The notes under the pieces were generated by a model that saw only the letters and a list, made by a program, of their open reading frames with translations, was not told the DNA's origin and ran no database searches. Shown piece by piece: positions 19,138 through 27,652 of a DNA stretch of 64,000 bases. Source of the DNA: Chitinophaga varians (GTDB lineage: Bacteria > Bacteroidota > Bacteroidia > Chitinophagales > Chitinophagaceae); contig NZ_JABAIA010000001.1 of assembly GCF_012641275.1 (NCBI RefSeq), positions 3,100,001-3,164,000 of the forward strand. The letters are read 5' to 3'. Within the stretch, counting starts at the first letter, position 1, and each line of letters opens with the position of its first letter. A program made the translations under genes and the position numbers.

Positions 19138-19662
19138 ATGAAACCACTATCCGAAAACCAGTCTGGCACCCGATTTTTTGAAACCATGGCCGCCAAAGTT
19201 ATTGCTGCAACCGGCAGCGCCTGGGCCTTCTTCCTCGCATTGGCTGTTATTATCATCTGGGGTGTGACCGGCCCCGTGTTCCACTATTCTGATACCTGGC
19301 AGTTAGTGATCAATACAGGTACTACCATCATTACTTTCCTGATGGTGTTTATCATTCAGAAATCGCAAAACAAAGACTCCAAATCCATCCAGCTGAAGCT
19401 GAATGAACTGATTGCTGCGCACCAACTGGCCAGTAACCGCCTTATTGACGTGGAAAACCTTTCTGAAGAAGAACTGGACGTCCTTCACAAATACTACCAT
19501 GTAATGGCGGAAGAAACCAAAAAAAGAATCAAAATGAATGAATCGCACTCCGTGGAAGAAGCGATTGACGGTGCGCTCAGTAAGCACGAAGAGCAACTGC
19601 GCAGACGTAAGAAATACCCCGAAGGCGGCGGGTCCGGAGAAACTAAACCGCTGGCAAGGTGA
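19138..19662 (+). CDS. Low-affinity iron permease family membrane protein
   Basis: The product is 174 aa from ATG 19138, preceded by a purine-rich GAGG. An earlier ATG at 19084 lies inside a hairpin and is rejected. Two membrane helices are seen (about residues 27-47 and 60-77), and the TRFFETMAAKVIAATGS start and IITFLMVFIIQKSQNKD segment are typical of the family (DUF307-like). A charged helical C-terminal tail follows, ending in a Lys/Arg/Gly-rich stretch. Iron transport is a family label from fungi; the bacterial role is not established. Its last 20 nt overlap the convergent kinase gene. Confidence 0.75.
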   Translation: MKPLSENQSGTRFFETMAAKVIAATGSAWAFFLALAVIIIWGVTGPVFHYSDTWQLVINTGTTIITFLMVFIIQKSQNKDSKSIQLKLNELIAAHQLASNRLIDVENLSEEELDVLHKYYHVMAEETKKRIKMNESHSVEEAIDGALSKHEEQLRRRKKYPEGGGSGETKPLAR

Positions 19663-21082
19663 TAGTAAAAGTCGTTCCTTTGCCCTGTTCACTGTCTACA
19701 TGGATGGTCCCTTTGTGATTAAGCAGGATATTTTGTGTGCTGGTAAGCCCCAGCCCTGTTCCCTTGGCTTTGTTGGTATAGAACGGGTCAAACAGGCGTG
19801 ACAGCTTGTCTTCCGGGATGCCGATGCCGTTATCGGAAATCTGTACCTGTGCCTTGTCCTGGCTACGCCGGGTAGCAACTGTGAGCATGCCTTTGCCTGG
19901 CGCCATGGCCTCGATGGCATTGATGATAATGTTCAGAAAGGCGATCACCACTTTTTCGTCGTCAACGTTCACTTTGATATCAGGGGTAACCAGTTGTTTA
20001 CTGAGCCGTATTTCATGCAGCTGCATACGGTCCTGTGATAGCTTCAGCGCATTTTCAATCAGTTCATTGATGCCATGTTCTGCGGTGTGCAGTTCTATCA
20101 TACGCGTGCTGTCCAGCAGTTCCGTGATCAGCTGATTAATGCGGGTGCAGTTGCGTTCAATGATATCGGTGTACAGGTCAGATTCTTCGTTGGCAGCTAC
20201 ATCATCTTCTTCTTTAAACTGGCTTACGGCCAGCAATATATTGGTGAGCGGGTTTCTTACTTCATGGGCAATCACCCGGGCGATACGTCCTGTGATCACG
20301 AATTTTTCCTGATGTTGTTTTTCCTGTTCTTCTCTTTTTTTCTCTGTGATGTCCTGTATCACGCACAGGAAGATTTGTTCTGCCTCGTCCAGCATGACGG
20401 CATTGATGAGCACAAATAGTTTTTTACCGTCGTGTGTTTTGAATTCGTATTCCTGTGTGCCGGCAACGCCATCGTTACAGATGTTGCTGAGGAATTGTTC
20501 GCTTTGCTCTGGTATGGTAAAGAGATCACGGAGGTGCAGTTTCAGTATTTCTTCTTTCTGGTACTGTAATCTCCGCAGTGCGGCCGGATTGGCGTCGATG
20601 ATGTTTTTATCACAATCGGCCAGGATAATCAGGTCATGGGCTTTTTCAAAGATGCCGAAATATTTTTTCTCGCTTTCTTCGATGGTGCGGAGGTGTTTAT
20701 ATTCGTCGAGCGCATAGCGGATAGAGCGTTCCAGCAGGTCGGCGGTGATTTCACCTTTTACCAGGTAGTCGTAGGCGCCGGCTTTCATGGCTTCCTGGTC
20801 GATGGCATAGTCGCCTTTACCGGTAAGCATAATGACAGGCATGCTATATTGCATTTCCTGAAAATGGTGGAGAATATCCAGGCCGGTGTGCGGTCCCAGC
20901 CGGTAGTCCACCAGGAATATGTCATGGGTTTTCCTTTCAATGGCTTCAATGCCTTTCTGATAGGTGGGGGCCCATTCCAACACATATTGACCAGGGGAAA
21001 TATCGCGCAATAGTTCCGTTACCAGGAAAAAATCATCTTCATCGTCATCAATCATGAGTATTTGTATCGGGCGTTCGCTCAT
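19643..21082 (-). CDS. Hybrid sensor histidine kinase: receiver-PAS-HisKA-HATPase
   Basis: This 479-aa protein has no membrane helix. An N-terminal receiver (about 5-125) has the acidic cluster MIDDDEDD and Asp in IFLVDYRLGP. The conserved Lys is followed by Gly (LVKGE), not Pro. A PAS domain spans about 140-255. The HisKA phospho-acceptor is His in VIAHEVRNPLTN (about 282), and HATPase_c has N box NIIINAIEA, G1 ISDNGIGIP and G2 KGTGLGL. The receiver-first order suggests an intermediate that senses phosphate input from another kinase. It converges with the iron-permease-like gene with a 20-nt overlap. Confidence 0.92.
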   Translation of the reverse strand: MSERPIQILMIDDDEDDFFLVTELLRDISPGQYVLEWAPTYQKGIEAIERKTHDIFLVDYRLGPHTGLDILHHFQEMQYSMPVIMLTGKGDYAIDQEAMKAGAYDYLVKGEITADLLERSIRYALDEYKHLRTIEESEKKYFGIFEKAHDLIILADCDKNIIDANPAALRRLQYQKEEILKLHLRDLFTIPEQSEQFLSNICNDGVAGTQEYEFKTHDGKKLFVLINAVMLDEAEQIFLCVIQDITEKKREEQEKQHQEKFVITGRIARVIAHEVRNPLTNILLAVSQFKEEDDVAANEESDLYTDIIERNCTRINQLITELLDSTRMIELHTAEHGINELIENALKLSQDRMQLHEIRLSKQLVTPDIKVNVDDEKVVIAFLNIIINAIEAMAPGKGMLTVATRRSQDKAQVQISDNGIGIPEDKLSRLFDPFYTNKAKGTGLGLTSTQNILLNHKGTIHVDSEQGKGTTFTITLPAV

Positions 21083-21159
21083 CTGGATAAGTTAAAGTGT
21101 GGCAAAAGCTATCTGAACTTTGACCCGCAAGAAAAGTGCTAATCTTTTTATTTATCGTA

Positions 21160-22590
21160 TTATCCTTCGTTTTTATTGCCCTGTAGAATGGGTAAGACAA
21201 CGATAAAAGTGGCGCCCTGGCCGGGCTCGCCTTCGGCAAAGATGAAACCGTTGTGACTGTCAACAATTTTTTTACAGATAGCCAGACCGATGCCGGTGCC
21301 GGTGTATTCACTGATGCCGTGCAGGCGCTGGAAGATAAGGAAGATACGTTCGGCGAAGGCGGGGTCAAAGCCGATACCATTGTCTGTGATACTGATACGG
21401 CAGAAAAGCGTGTCCCACCGGTTTTCTTTCACGAAGCCCAGCTCTTTGCCGGTCAGCACCTGCTGCCGTATACTGATCACCAGCGGCCTGTCTGGGCTGG
21501 CGAACTTGATGGCGTTGGCCAGGATGTTCTGAAACAACTGGTGAAAAGACGTATCGCTGCCTTCTATTTCCGGCAGTTTGTCATAGGTGACGGTCACATT
21601 TTTTTCTTCGAGGGTTACTTCAAGGTCGGTAAGCACTTCCTGCAGCAGCACGTTCATGTCCACGAGGGTAATGCTTTCGGGCGTAATACGCCCTGCCCGG
21701 GAAAATACCAGGAGATCGTTGATCAGCACCCGCATGCGGGACACGGCCGATACCATACGGTCTATCAGCTGGGTGGCGTCGGGGGGCAGCTGGTCTTTGT
21801 ATTTCATCTGCAACCGGTCACTGAAGGTGGATATCTTCCGCAGCGGCTCCTGAAGGTCGTGAGAAGCAACGTAAGCAAACTGTTCCAGCTCCTGGTTGGT
21901 TTTATTGAGCAGGGAGATATTTTGCTGAAGATCGCGCTGATAGGACTTCATTTTGCTCTCAATATGCAGCTGTAGCCTGAATTCACGGGTAAGCGTCACA
22001 TAGGAATAAATGCCTATCAGGATGGCCACAATAGAAGAGATAAAGATCACGGGCACCCACAGTACGGAGAAGAAATGAAACAGCTTGGATTTTTCGTGTA
22101 CCTGGTTTTCCTCAATGCGGATCATGTCCTGCACTTTGCGGTCCAGCCGGTCAGCGGCTTTTTCTCCTTCTTTGACGGAACTTTCCTGCCGGGCTACGGT
22201 CACCGTCTGGCTGCCGGTCATCAGCTGCTGGTATTTGATGGTCAGCAGCTGCCGCAGGGTATCCAGGTGTTTCTGTTGCCGGGGGCTTTCAGCGGTGATT
22301 TTACGTAACAGCAGGTATTCCCTTTCTATGCGTTTGCTTCTTTCTTCCATGCTGGGGTCCAGGAAAGAACTGTCTTTCGTGAGATTATAGCCCCTGATGG
22401 CAGCCTCTGCTTCCTTTAACTGACGGGTGATGACTTCCAGCCGTTTAGACACCTCGATGGCGTGATTCAGCCTCCCTGCGTTGTCCAGCAGGTTTTTGGC
22501 TACCAGGTAGGAAAAGATGGATGCAGCGATAATAACCGTAAAGGCAATGAAAAATCCGATGCGTATTTTTTTATATACTGGAAAATGCAT
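21160..22590 (-). CDS. Membrane sensor histidine kinase with CHASE3-like sensor
   Basis: The product is 476 aa. The first helix is at about residues 12-30, followed by a helical periplasmic domain with RQLKEAEAAIRGYNLTKD, typical of CHASE3. A second helix lies at about 178-198. Then come a coiled coil, HisKA with YVASHDLQEPLRKIS (His at about 246), and HATPase_c with N box QNILANAIKFA, DNGIGFD and GTGIGLAICKKIV. It lies 77 nt upstream of the REC-PAS-kinase on the same strand, so the two are probably co-transcribed and act in one relay. The signal sensed is unknown. Confidence 0.92.
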   Translation of the reverse strand: MHFPVYKKIRIGFFIAFTVIIAASIFSYLVAKNLLDNAGRLNHAIEVSKRLEVITRQLKEAEAAIRGYNLTKDSSFLDPSMEERSKRIEREYLLLRKITAESPRQQKHLDTLRQLLTIKYQQLMTGSQTVTVARQESSVKEGEKAADRLDRKVQDMIRIEENQVHEKSKLFHFFSVLWVPVIFISSIVAILIGIYSYVTLTREFRLQLHIESKMKSYQRDLQQNISLLNKTNQELEQFAYVASHDLQEPLRKISTFSDRLQMKYKDQLPPDATQLIDRMVSAVSRMRVLINDLLVFSRAGRITPESITLVDMNVLLQEVLTDLEVTLEEKNVTVTYDKLPEIEGSDTSFHQLFQNILANAIKFASPDRPLVISIRQQVLTGKELGFVKENRWDTLFCRISITDNGIGFDPAFAERIFLIFQRLHGISEYTGTGIGLAICKKIVDSHNGFIFAEGEPGQGATFIVVLPILQGNKNEG

Positions 22591-22911
22591 TTGGTCTCTT
22601 CAATAGTGGTTACTGTGTAAGCAATTCAAGATACTATTTTATGTATTAAAAACAGATGACCGGGCGGTGTATTTTTTTGGGAACCCTCGCTGCGCAACTA
22701 TTTCCACAGTGTGCTACTTATTTCTACGGCTGATGGGGAATCCAAAATACAGCGTGCGGCTGGCGCCGTTGGCGTTTATTGTTAACGAATGAAACCCTTT
22801 GCTGCACAATGTTTGCGGCCCGTGCTGCGATGGGTGGGCGATGGATATTGTGCCCTTGGAATGAACTTTGATTTTTTTTAAATAGTTATTTAACCCATAA
22901 AACTGTAAGCT
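22591..22911. other. Intergenic region between divergent kinase and stress-island genes
   Basis: 321 bases with no credible frame. It must hold divergent promoters. On the + strand a TTG at about 22858 followed by an A/T-rich stretch before 22912 is a weak candidate. No palindromes longer than 7 bp per arm were noticed. Confidence 0.4.
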
Positions 22912-23115
22912 ATGAACCCGGAAAGACAAAAGCAGCCAGACGAAGAACCTAAGCCGGATAAAGAACAACCGGGAAGGGAAGCTCCGACACCTGTGCAGCC
23001 ACCTCCAGACAAGCCTGAGCCTATTCCGGAAGAACTGCCCGAAAGGGAAGTCCCCCGTCAACCGGCAGACCCAAAGGCTGAACAAGCATTTCAGAGACAA
23101 AAACCAGATAAGTAA
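22912..23115 (+). CDS. Small proline-rich hydrophilic protein
   Basis: A 67-aa product in which about a quarter of residues are Pro and most of the rest are Glu, Lys, Gln, Asp and Arg. It has no hydrophobic core, signal or Cys, so it should be intrinsically disordered. The GC content and codon use match its neighbours. It starts a run of stress genes on the same strand, 30 nt before the ferritin-like gene. Function unknown; a protectant-like role is possible but is only inferred from composition and neighbours. Confidence 0.6.
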   Translation: MNPERQKQPDEEPKPDKEQPGREAPTPVQPPPDKPEPIPEELPEREVPRQPADPKAEQAFQRQKPDK

Positions 23116-23145
23116 CATTTCCTCACGCAACTAAATTTACGTTTT

Positions 23146-23721
23146 ATGCCTACGTCCAAAACAACAGCAAAAACAGCTTCCACTAACAGAAAACCCGCCC
23201 GCAAATCCAATTCAGCGGAGCAAATGAGTAATTCCAAATTCCATGAACTGTTCATGGAAGAACTGAAAGATATCTACTGGGCAGAGAAAGCACTGGTAAA
23301 AGCACTGCCTAAAATGCAGAAATCAGCTACCTCCGAAGAACTTAAAACCGCTATCGGTGATCACCTGGAAGAAACCAAAACCCATGTCAGCCGGTTGGAG
23401 GAGATTTTTGAAATGATGGGAAAAAAAGCCACAGGCAAGAAATGTGAGGCGATGGAAGGGCTTATTGCAGAAGCACAGCAGGGAGTGGAAGATACCGAGG
23501 AAGATTCCATGGTACGCGATGCGTGCATCATTATCGCTGCCCAGAAAGTAGAACACTACGAAATATCAGCTTACGGCAGTCTTCGCACCCTGGCCAATGT
23601 TATGGGACACAGCGATGCTGCAGATCTGCTGGAACAAACACTTGAAGAGGAAAAACACGCCGACAGCCTGCTCACAGAGATAGCTGAATCTACCGTTAAT
23701 GAAGAAGCAGCTGCCGAGTAA
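23146..23721 (+). CDS. Ferritin-like domain protein, DUF892 / YciE-YciF family
   Basis: A 191-aa protein. After a Lys/Thr/Ala-rich tail of about 27 residues comes the DUF892 four-helix bundle: FHELFMEELKDIYWAEKAL, then helices with conserved Glu/His at DHLEETKTHVSRLEEIF, AAQKVEHYEISAYGSL and EEEKHADSLLTEI. These residues could bind a di-iron centre. Family members are induced by osmotic, general-stress and stationary-phase signals. The next gene follows a terminator, so this gene and the Pro-rich gene probably form one short transcript. Confidence 0.9.
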   Translation: MPTSKTTAKTASTNRKPARKSNSAEQMSNSKFHELFMEELKDIYWAEKALVKALPKMQKSATSEELKTAIGDHLEETKTHVSRLEEIFEMMGKKATGKKCEAMEGLIAEAQQGVEDTEEDSMVRDACIIIAAQKVEHYEISAYGSLRTLANVMGHSDAADLLEQTLEEEKHADSLLTEIAESTVNEEAAAE

Positions 23722-23770
23722 CCACGCTTGTGTAAAAGATTGTAATTCTTGAATAGAAACAAACTGCAAG

Positions 23771-23800
23771 GGTCCCTGCCGGTATGCAGGGGCCTTTTTT
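23771..23800 (+). terminator. Rho-independent terminator after the DUF892 gene
   Basis: A 9-bp stem GGTCCCTGC / GCAGGGGCC with one U-G pair and a 6-nt loop, followed by six T. It lies about 50 nt after the stop at 23721. Confidence 0.85.
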
Positions 23801-23816
23801 CATCAACTGAGATACC

Positions 23817-24683
23817 ATGCAAAAGTCTCATCCGAAGAAAGCCGTACGGCCCGCACAGAAACAACCACGCCAACCGGGCCTTGAAGCAGAAATGGAACCC
23901 AAGCCAGTATTTGACAAAAAACAGGCGCCTGAAGGCCGTCTGCAAGGCAAAGTAGCAGTGGTCACCGGTGGAGACAGCGGCATCGGCAGGGCCGTGGCTG
24001 TTGCCTTTGCCCGCGAAGGTGCTGATGTGGCCATCGCCTTTTATGATGAGCAGGAAGATGCTGCCATCACCGCTAACGAAGTGGAAAGTTATGGCCGCCG
24101 GTGCCTGACGATAGCAGGGGATATCCGACAGGAAAAACATTGCGTGGATATCGTCAAAAAGGTGATCAAACAGTTTAAAACACTGGATATTGTGGTAAAT
24201 AACGCCGCGGTCCAATACCCGCAAAAAGGGTTGGAAGACATCTCGGCGGAGCAACTGCATAAAACCTTCGAGACGAATATCTATCCGCATTTTTACCTCA
24301 CCAGAGCGGCATTGCCATACCTGAAAAAAGGCAGCTGTATCATCTGTACCACTTCGGTCACTGCCTACCGCGGCAGCAGCCACCTGATAGACTACAGCGC
24401 TACCAAAGGCGCTATCGTCTCTTTCGTCCGCTCATTGTCAGCTTCCCTGACGGAAAAAGGCATCCGGGTCAACGGTGTAGCCCCCGGCCCCATCTGGACG
24501 CCCCTGATACCGGCCACCTTCAAACCGGAAGAAGTGTCCAAATTCGGATCAGACGTGCCCCTGAAAAGGGCCGGCCAGCCGGTGGAAGTGGCATCCTGCT
24601 ATGTATTCCTCGCCTGTGACGAATCTTCTTATATCACCGGTCAAATCCTGCATCCTAACGGAGGAGAAATTGTCAATGGATAA
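23817..24683 (+). CDS. SDR family oxidoreductase (YghA-like)
   Basis: A 288-aa NAD(P)-dependent dehydrogenase. A Lys/Pro/Gln-rich N-terminal extension of about 40 residues precedes the Rossmann core, which has TGGDSGIG, NNAA (about 132), catalytic Ser in TTSVTAYRGS, and Tyr/Lys in YSATKGA (about 196-200). The extension and the C-terminal YITGQILHPNGG are typical of the YghA/glucose-ribitol dehydrogenase-like clade often found with stress genes. Substrate unknown. Its last 8 nt overlap the topoisomerase start. Confidence 0.9.
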   Translation: MQKSHPKKAVRPAQKQPRQPGLEAEMEPKPVFDKKQAPEGRLQGKVAVVTGGDSGIGRAVAVAFAREGADVAIAFYDEQEDAAITANEVESYGRRCLTIAGDIRQEKHCVDIVKKVIKQFKTLDIVVNNAAVQYPQKGLEDISAEQLHKTFETNIYPHFYLTRAALPYLKKGSCIICTTSVTAYRGSSHLIDYSATKGAIVSFVRSLSASLTEKGIRVNGVAPGPIWTPLIPATFKPEEVSKFGSDVPLKRAGQPVEVASCYVFLACDESSYITGQILHPNGGEIVNG

Positions 24684-25743
24684 CCTTGCGATCATAACAG
24701 ACCCGGAGGCGGTGGCGAAAGCCGTCAAACTACGCTATGTCAAAGCCGGTGCCCCTGGCTACTCCCGCGAACGCACGCGGGAGGGCGGTTTCTTATATAG
24801 AGATGAACAGGGCGCCCTCATCACCGACGAAACCATATTGGAACGTATCCGTAAACTGGTACTGCCGCCAGCCTGGGAAGAAGTCTGGATCTCCAAATGG
24901 CCCAACGGCCACCTGCAGGCCACCGGCGTGGACGTGAAAGGACGGAAACAATACCGCTACCATGCAACGTGGTCGCAGGTACGCAATGAAACGAAATACG
25001 ACCGGCTGCGTTATTTCGGTGAACTGCTGCCTGCTATCAGGGAACAGATAAAACATGACCTCCACCGCAACCAGCTAAACAAGGAAAAGGTGATTGCTAT
25101 TGCTCTGGCGGTAATGGAGGAAACACTCATCAGGGTGGGTAACAACGCCTACGAAAAACTGTATGGCTCATACGGACTTACCACCTTGCGGAACAAACAT
25201 GTTAAAATCAACGGTACTGCTGCCTTTTTTCAGTTCAGCGGCAAAAAAGGCATCATGCATAAAATACAACTGCGCCATGCCGCCTTAACACGCCTGCTCA
25301 AAAAAGTCCGTGACATCCCCGGACAGGAACTTTTTCAGTATTATGATGAAAACGGGGAAACACATGCGCTGGATTCCGGAGAGATCAATGATTACCTGAA
25401 ACAGTGTACCGGTGAAGAGTTTACCTGTAAAGACTTCCGCACCTGGGCCGGTACGGTACATGCGCTGAACCTCCTCGCCGGATTGGAGGACTTTACTTCA
25501 GCCGCGGCCTGTAAACGCAATGTGGTGGGGATTATCGACAGTGTGGCCGCCAAACTGGGGAATACCCGCGCCGTTTGCAAAAAATATTATGTCCACCCCC
25601 GGCTCCTGGAAGATTATGAAAACGGCTCCCTGGAACCCTGGCTGAAGAAAATCCGCCTTCAACGCAAACAACCCGCCAATGCTGACGGGTTGCATGCTGA
25701 TGAAAAAATTTTGCTGCATTATCTGAAGCAGTTAGCCAAATAA
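24676..25743 (+). CDS. DNA topoisomerase IB
   Basis: This enzyme relaxes supercoils by nicking one strand through a 3'-phosphotyrosine. The product is 355 aa from ATG 24676, which has a strong GGAGGAG 10 nt upstream and overlaps the SDR stop by 8 nt; the frame is open earlier but without such a signal. Seen: N-terminal domain with SKWPNGHLQATGVDVKGR, a core with conserved Arg/Lys in GNNAYEKLYGSYGLTTLR, FRTWAGTVHAL, and the nucleophile Tyr region KKYYVHPRLLE near residue 305. This is the poxvirus-like bacterial TopIB. It sits beside Ku/LigD genes. Confidence 0.92.
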   Translation: MDNLAIITDPEAVAKAVKLRYVKAGAPGYSRERTREGGFLYRDEQGALITDETILERIRKLVLPPAWEEVWISKWPNGHLQATGVDVKGRKQYRYHATWSQVRNETKYDRLRYFGELLPAIREQIKHDLHRNQLNKEKVIAIALAVMEETLIRVGNNAYEKLYGSYGLTTLRNKHVKINGTAAFFQFSGKKGIMHKIQLRHAALTRLLKKVRDIPGQELFQYYDENGETHALDSGEINDYLKQCTGEEFTCKDFRTWAGTVHALNLLAGLEDFTSAAACKRNVVGIIDSVAAKLGNTRAVCKKYYVHPRLLEDYENGSLEPWLKKIRLQRKQPANADGLHADEKILLHYLKQLAK

Positions 25744-26061
25744 CAACTGCTCTTCTCTGTCTTCCACTTTGATTTTTTTGATAAACTCATCGAACCAGGG
25801 CTCATCGTGTGAAGAATAAGCACCGTAAGCGTCCAGTACATACCCTTTATTGCCCTCAGCGTCTTCCATCACATAAAGTATGGAAGAATCTGACGGGTCC
25901 GATTCCCCTTCAAAACGATAGGTTTTAATGATAGTGAGATCTTCCGGATTATAAATTTTCTTGGCGTCCGGCGACTGCATTCTGCCGTGGTCACTCATCT
26001 TCAGCTCATGGTCATATCCTTTTTCATGTAACCGCTCTAAAACGCGTGTCAGTGTTGTCAT
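25732..26061 (-). CDS. Small conserved Bacteroidota protein (often mislabelled phosphoribosylpyrophosphate synthetase)
   Basis: A 109-aa product. ATG 26061 is preferred to ATG 26079 because GGAG lies just upstream. Seen: TLTRVLERLHEKGYDHELK, then a beta-rich middle with YRFEGESDPSDSSILYVME and GYVLDAYGAYS. It has no nucleotide-binding or PRPP motifs, so the PRPP-synthetase label used for such proteins has no support here. It converges with the topoisomerase gene, overlapping by 12 nt. Function unknown. Confidence 0.75.
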   Translation of the reverse strand: MTTLTRVLERLHEKGYDHELKMSDHGRMQSPDAKKIYNPEDLTIIKTYRFEGESDPSDSSILYVMEDAEGNKGYVLDAYGAYSSHDEPWFDEFIKKIKVEDREEQLLFG

Positions 26062-26199
26062 TTCTCCAGGCTTTTCCATAAAATAAGGGTTTTTGGTTAC
26101 CAATGGAAAAACCAAAAGTTATGCCGCGCTGTTTAACCATTATAGCGTACACTGGTACTATTTGTGTTAACATGAACGTATAACCAAAAACTTCACACC

Positions 26200-26988
26200 A
26201 TGCGAGCAATTTGGTCAGGATCAATAGGCTTCGGGTTGGTGAACATACCCGTCAAATTATACAGCGCCACACAGGACAGCAGGCTGGACCTCGATATGCT
26301 GGACAGCCACGGATTGGCCCACATCCGGTTTAAAAGAGTGAACGAAAATACCGGGAAAGAGGTGCCCTGGGAACAGATTGTGAAAGGATATCTATACAAT
26401 GACGAATATGTGATACTGGAAGATGAAGATTTTGAAGCCGCCAGCCCTAAAAAAAGTAAGATCATCGAGATAGAATCATTTGTGGATGAGGTTTCTATAG
26501 ATGATATCTATTTCGAAAATCCCTACTTTTTAGAACCGGCCAAAGGAGGTGAAAAAGCGTATGAACTGCTGCTGGAAGCCTTACAGAAAACAGGTAAAGC
26601 AGGCCTCAGCCGTTTTGTGCTGCGCACACAGGAACATCTGTCGGTCATCAGGCCCAGGGAAAACTACCTCATGCTGCAACAGCTACGCTATGAAGAAGAG
26701 ATACGCTCCACTGAAGATCTCAGTCTCCCTGACAATGTCAAAATAGCGAAAAGGGAACTGGACATGGCCATGGAACTGATTAAACAGTACTCCGCCGAAT
26801 TTGATATCAGTCAATATAAAGATGAATACAAGTCCGAGCTGATGAAGATCATCAAGGCTAAAGCCAGTGGTAAAAAACCGGTGGTGAAAAAAATGAAGAT
26901 AGTACATACGAAAAGCGATGACCTGTTTGACCAGCTGAAAGCCAGTCTGGGCAGCAAACCGACGACTTCTAAAAAACGCGCCTCATGA
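26200..26988 (+). CDS. ku: Non-homologous end-joining protein Ku
   Basis: A 262-aa homodimeric DNA-end-binding ring protein. The start MRAIWSGSIGFGLVNIPVKLYSA is diagnostic of bacterial Ku. The beta-barrel core runs to about residue 200, with the LSVIRPRENYLMLQQLRY segment, followed by a short Lys-rich tail (KKPVVKKMK) that in relatives contacts LigD or DNA. The stop codon overlaps the LigD start by 4 nt (ATGA), a clear translational-coupling arrangement. It works with LigD to repair double-strand breaks, useful in dormant or desiccated cells. Confidence 0.97.
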   Translation: MRAIWSGSIGFGLVNIPVKLYSATQDSRLDLDMLDSHGLAHIRFKRVNENTGKEVPWEQIVKGYLYNDEYVILEDEDFEAASPKKSKIIEIESFVDEVSIDDIYFENPYFLEPAKGGEKAYELLLEALQKTGKAGLSRFVLRTQEHLSVIRPRENYLMLQQLRYEEEIRSTEDLSLPDNVKIAKRELDMAMELIKQYSAEFDISQYKDEYKSELMKIIKAKASGKKPVVKKMKIVHTKSDDLFDQLKASLGSKPTTSKKRAS

Positions 26989-27599
26989 GTCTTGCCAAAT
27001 ATAAAAAGAAACGGAACTTCGATGAAACCACAGAGCCTACGGCCGGTAAGCCGGAGAAAGGGCAACATATCTTTGTGGTACAGCGGCACCATGCCACCCG
27101 GCTGCACTACGATTTCCGCCTCGAAGTGGATGGGGTGCTGAAAAGCTGGGCAGTGCCCAAAGGGCCCTCGCTGGACCCCGCCGATAAACGCCTGGCCATG
27201 CAGGTAGAAGACCACCCGTACGACTATAAGGATTTTGAAGGTACTATCCCTAAAGGAAATTACGGCGCCGGTACGGTATATATCTGGGACAAAGGCACAT
27301 TTGAACTGCTGCGCAATGATGGTAAAAACTTCGATAAAGAAGCCCTGAAAGAAATAGCAGCCGGTGACCTGAAAGTAGTGCTGAAAGGCAAAAAGCTGAA
27401 AGGGGAATTCGCCCTGGTGAAGATGAAGGCATCTGACGATAACGCCTGGCTGCTGATCAAACACCGGGATAAATATGTGAAGGAAAAGTATGACAGTGAA
27501 GACTATACGCCGGAACGTGTGAAAGCACAAGGCCTGCGTGAAAAAGCATCTGCCCGTAAAAAAAAAGCCCCGTCCCCGCAGCCGCAGCGGAGCCGGTAA
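26985..27599 (+). CDS. ligD: LigD phosphoesterase (PE) domain, first of two LigD frames
   Basis: This 204-aa frame starts at the ATGA overlap with ku. It has the 3'-phosphoesterase signature HHATRLHYDFRLE (about residues 35-47), AVPKGPS, and GTIPKGNYGAGTV. The PE domain trims 3' ends before ligation. After a Lys-rich linker the frame runs through nine A (27558-27566) and stops at 27599. In the -1 frame the linker continues directly into the ligase. The domain order PE-Lig-Pol and a summed length of 845 aa match one-piece LigD of Pseudomonas (about 840 aa), so this is either a frameshifted gene or one read by -1 slippage. Confidence 0.85.
   Translation: MSLAKYKKKRNFDETTEPTAGKPEKGQHIFVVQRHHATRLHYDFRLEVDGVLKSWAVPKGPSLDPADKRLAMQVEDHPYDYKDFEGTIPKGNYGAGTVYIWDKGTFELLRNDGKNFDKEALKEIAAGDLKVVLKGKKLKGEFALVKMKASDDNAWLLIKHRDKYVKEKYDSEDYTPERVKAQGLREKASARKKKAPSPQPQRSR
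27558..27566 (+). other. A9 run, candidate -1 slippage site joining the two LigD frames
   Basis: Frame 0 reads CGT AAA AAA AAA GCC. The heptamer A AAA AAA (27560-27566) fits X XXY YYZ for tandem slippage. A -1 shift here gives Lys-Lys-Lys-Ser-Pro-Val-Pro-Ala and then stays open to 29521. A GC-rich segment able to pair (CCGC and GCGG around 27577-27590) begins about 10 nt downstream. One extra A in the template or transcript would have the same effect. Confidence 0.6.
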
Positions 27600-27652
27600 A
27601 GCAATCGGCCCCCTCCCGTAAGAAAGAACCCATCAAAAAGATCTATAAGCCT

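Noticed and set aside
25732..26061. Phosphoribosylpyrophosphate synthetase function
   Set aside because: The 109-aa protein lacks the PRPP-binding and catalytic motifs of that enzyme, so the inherited label is not supported.
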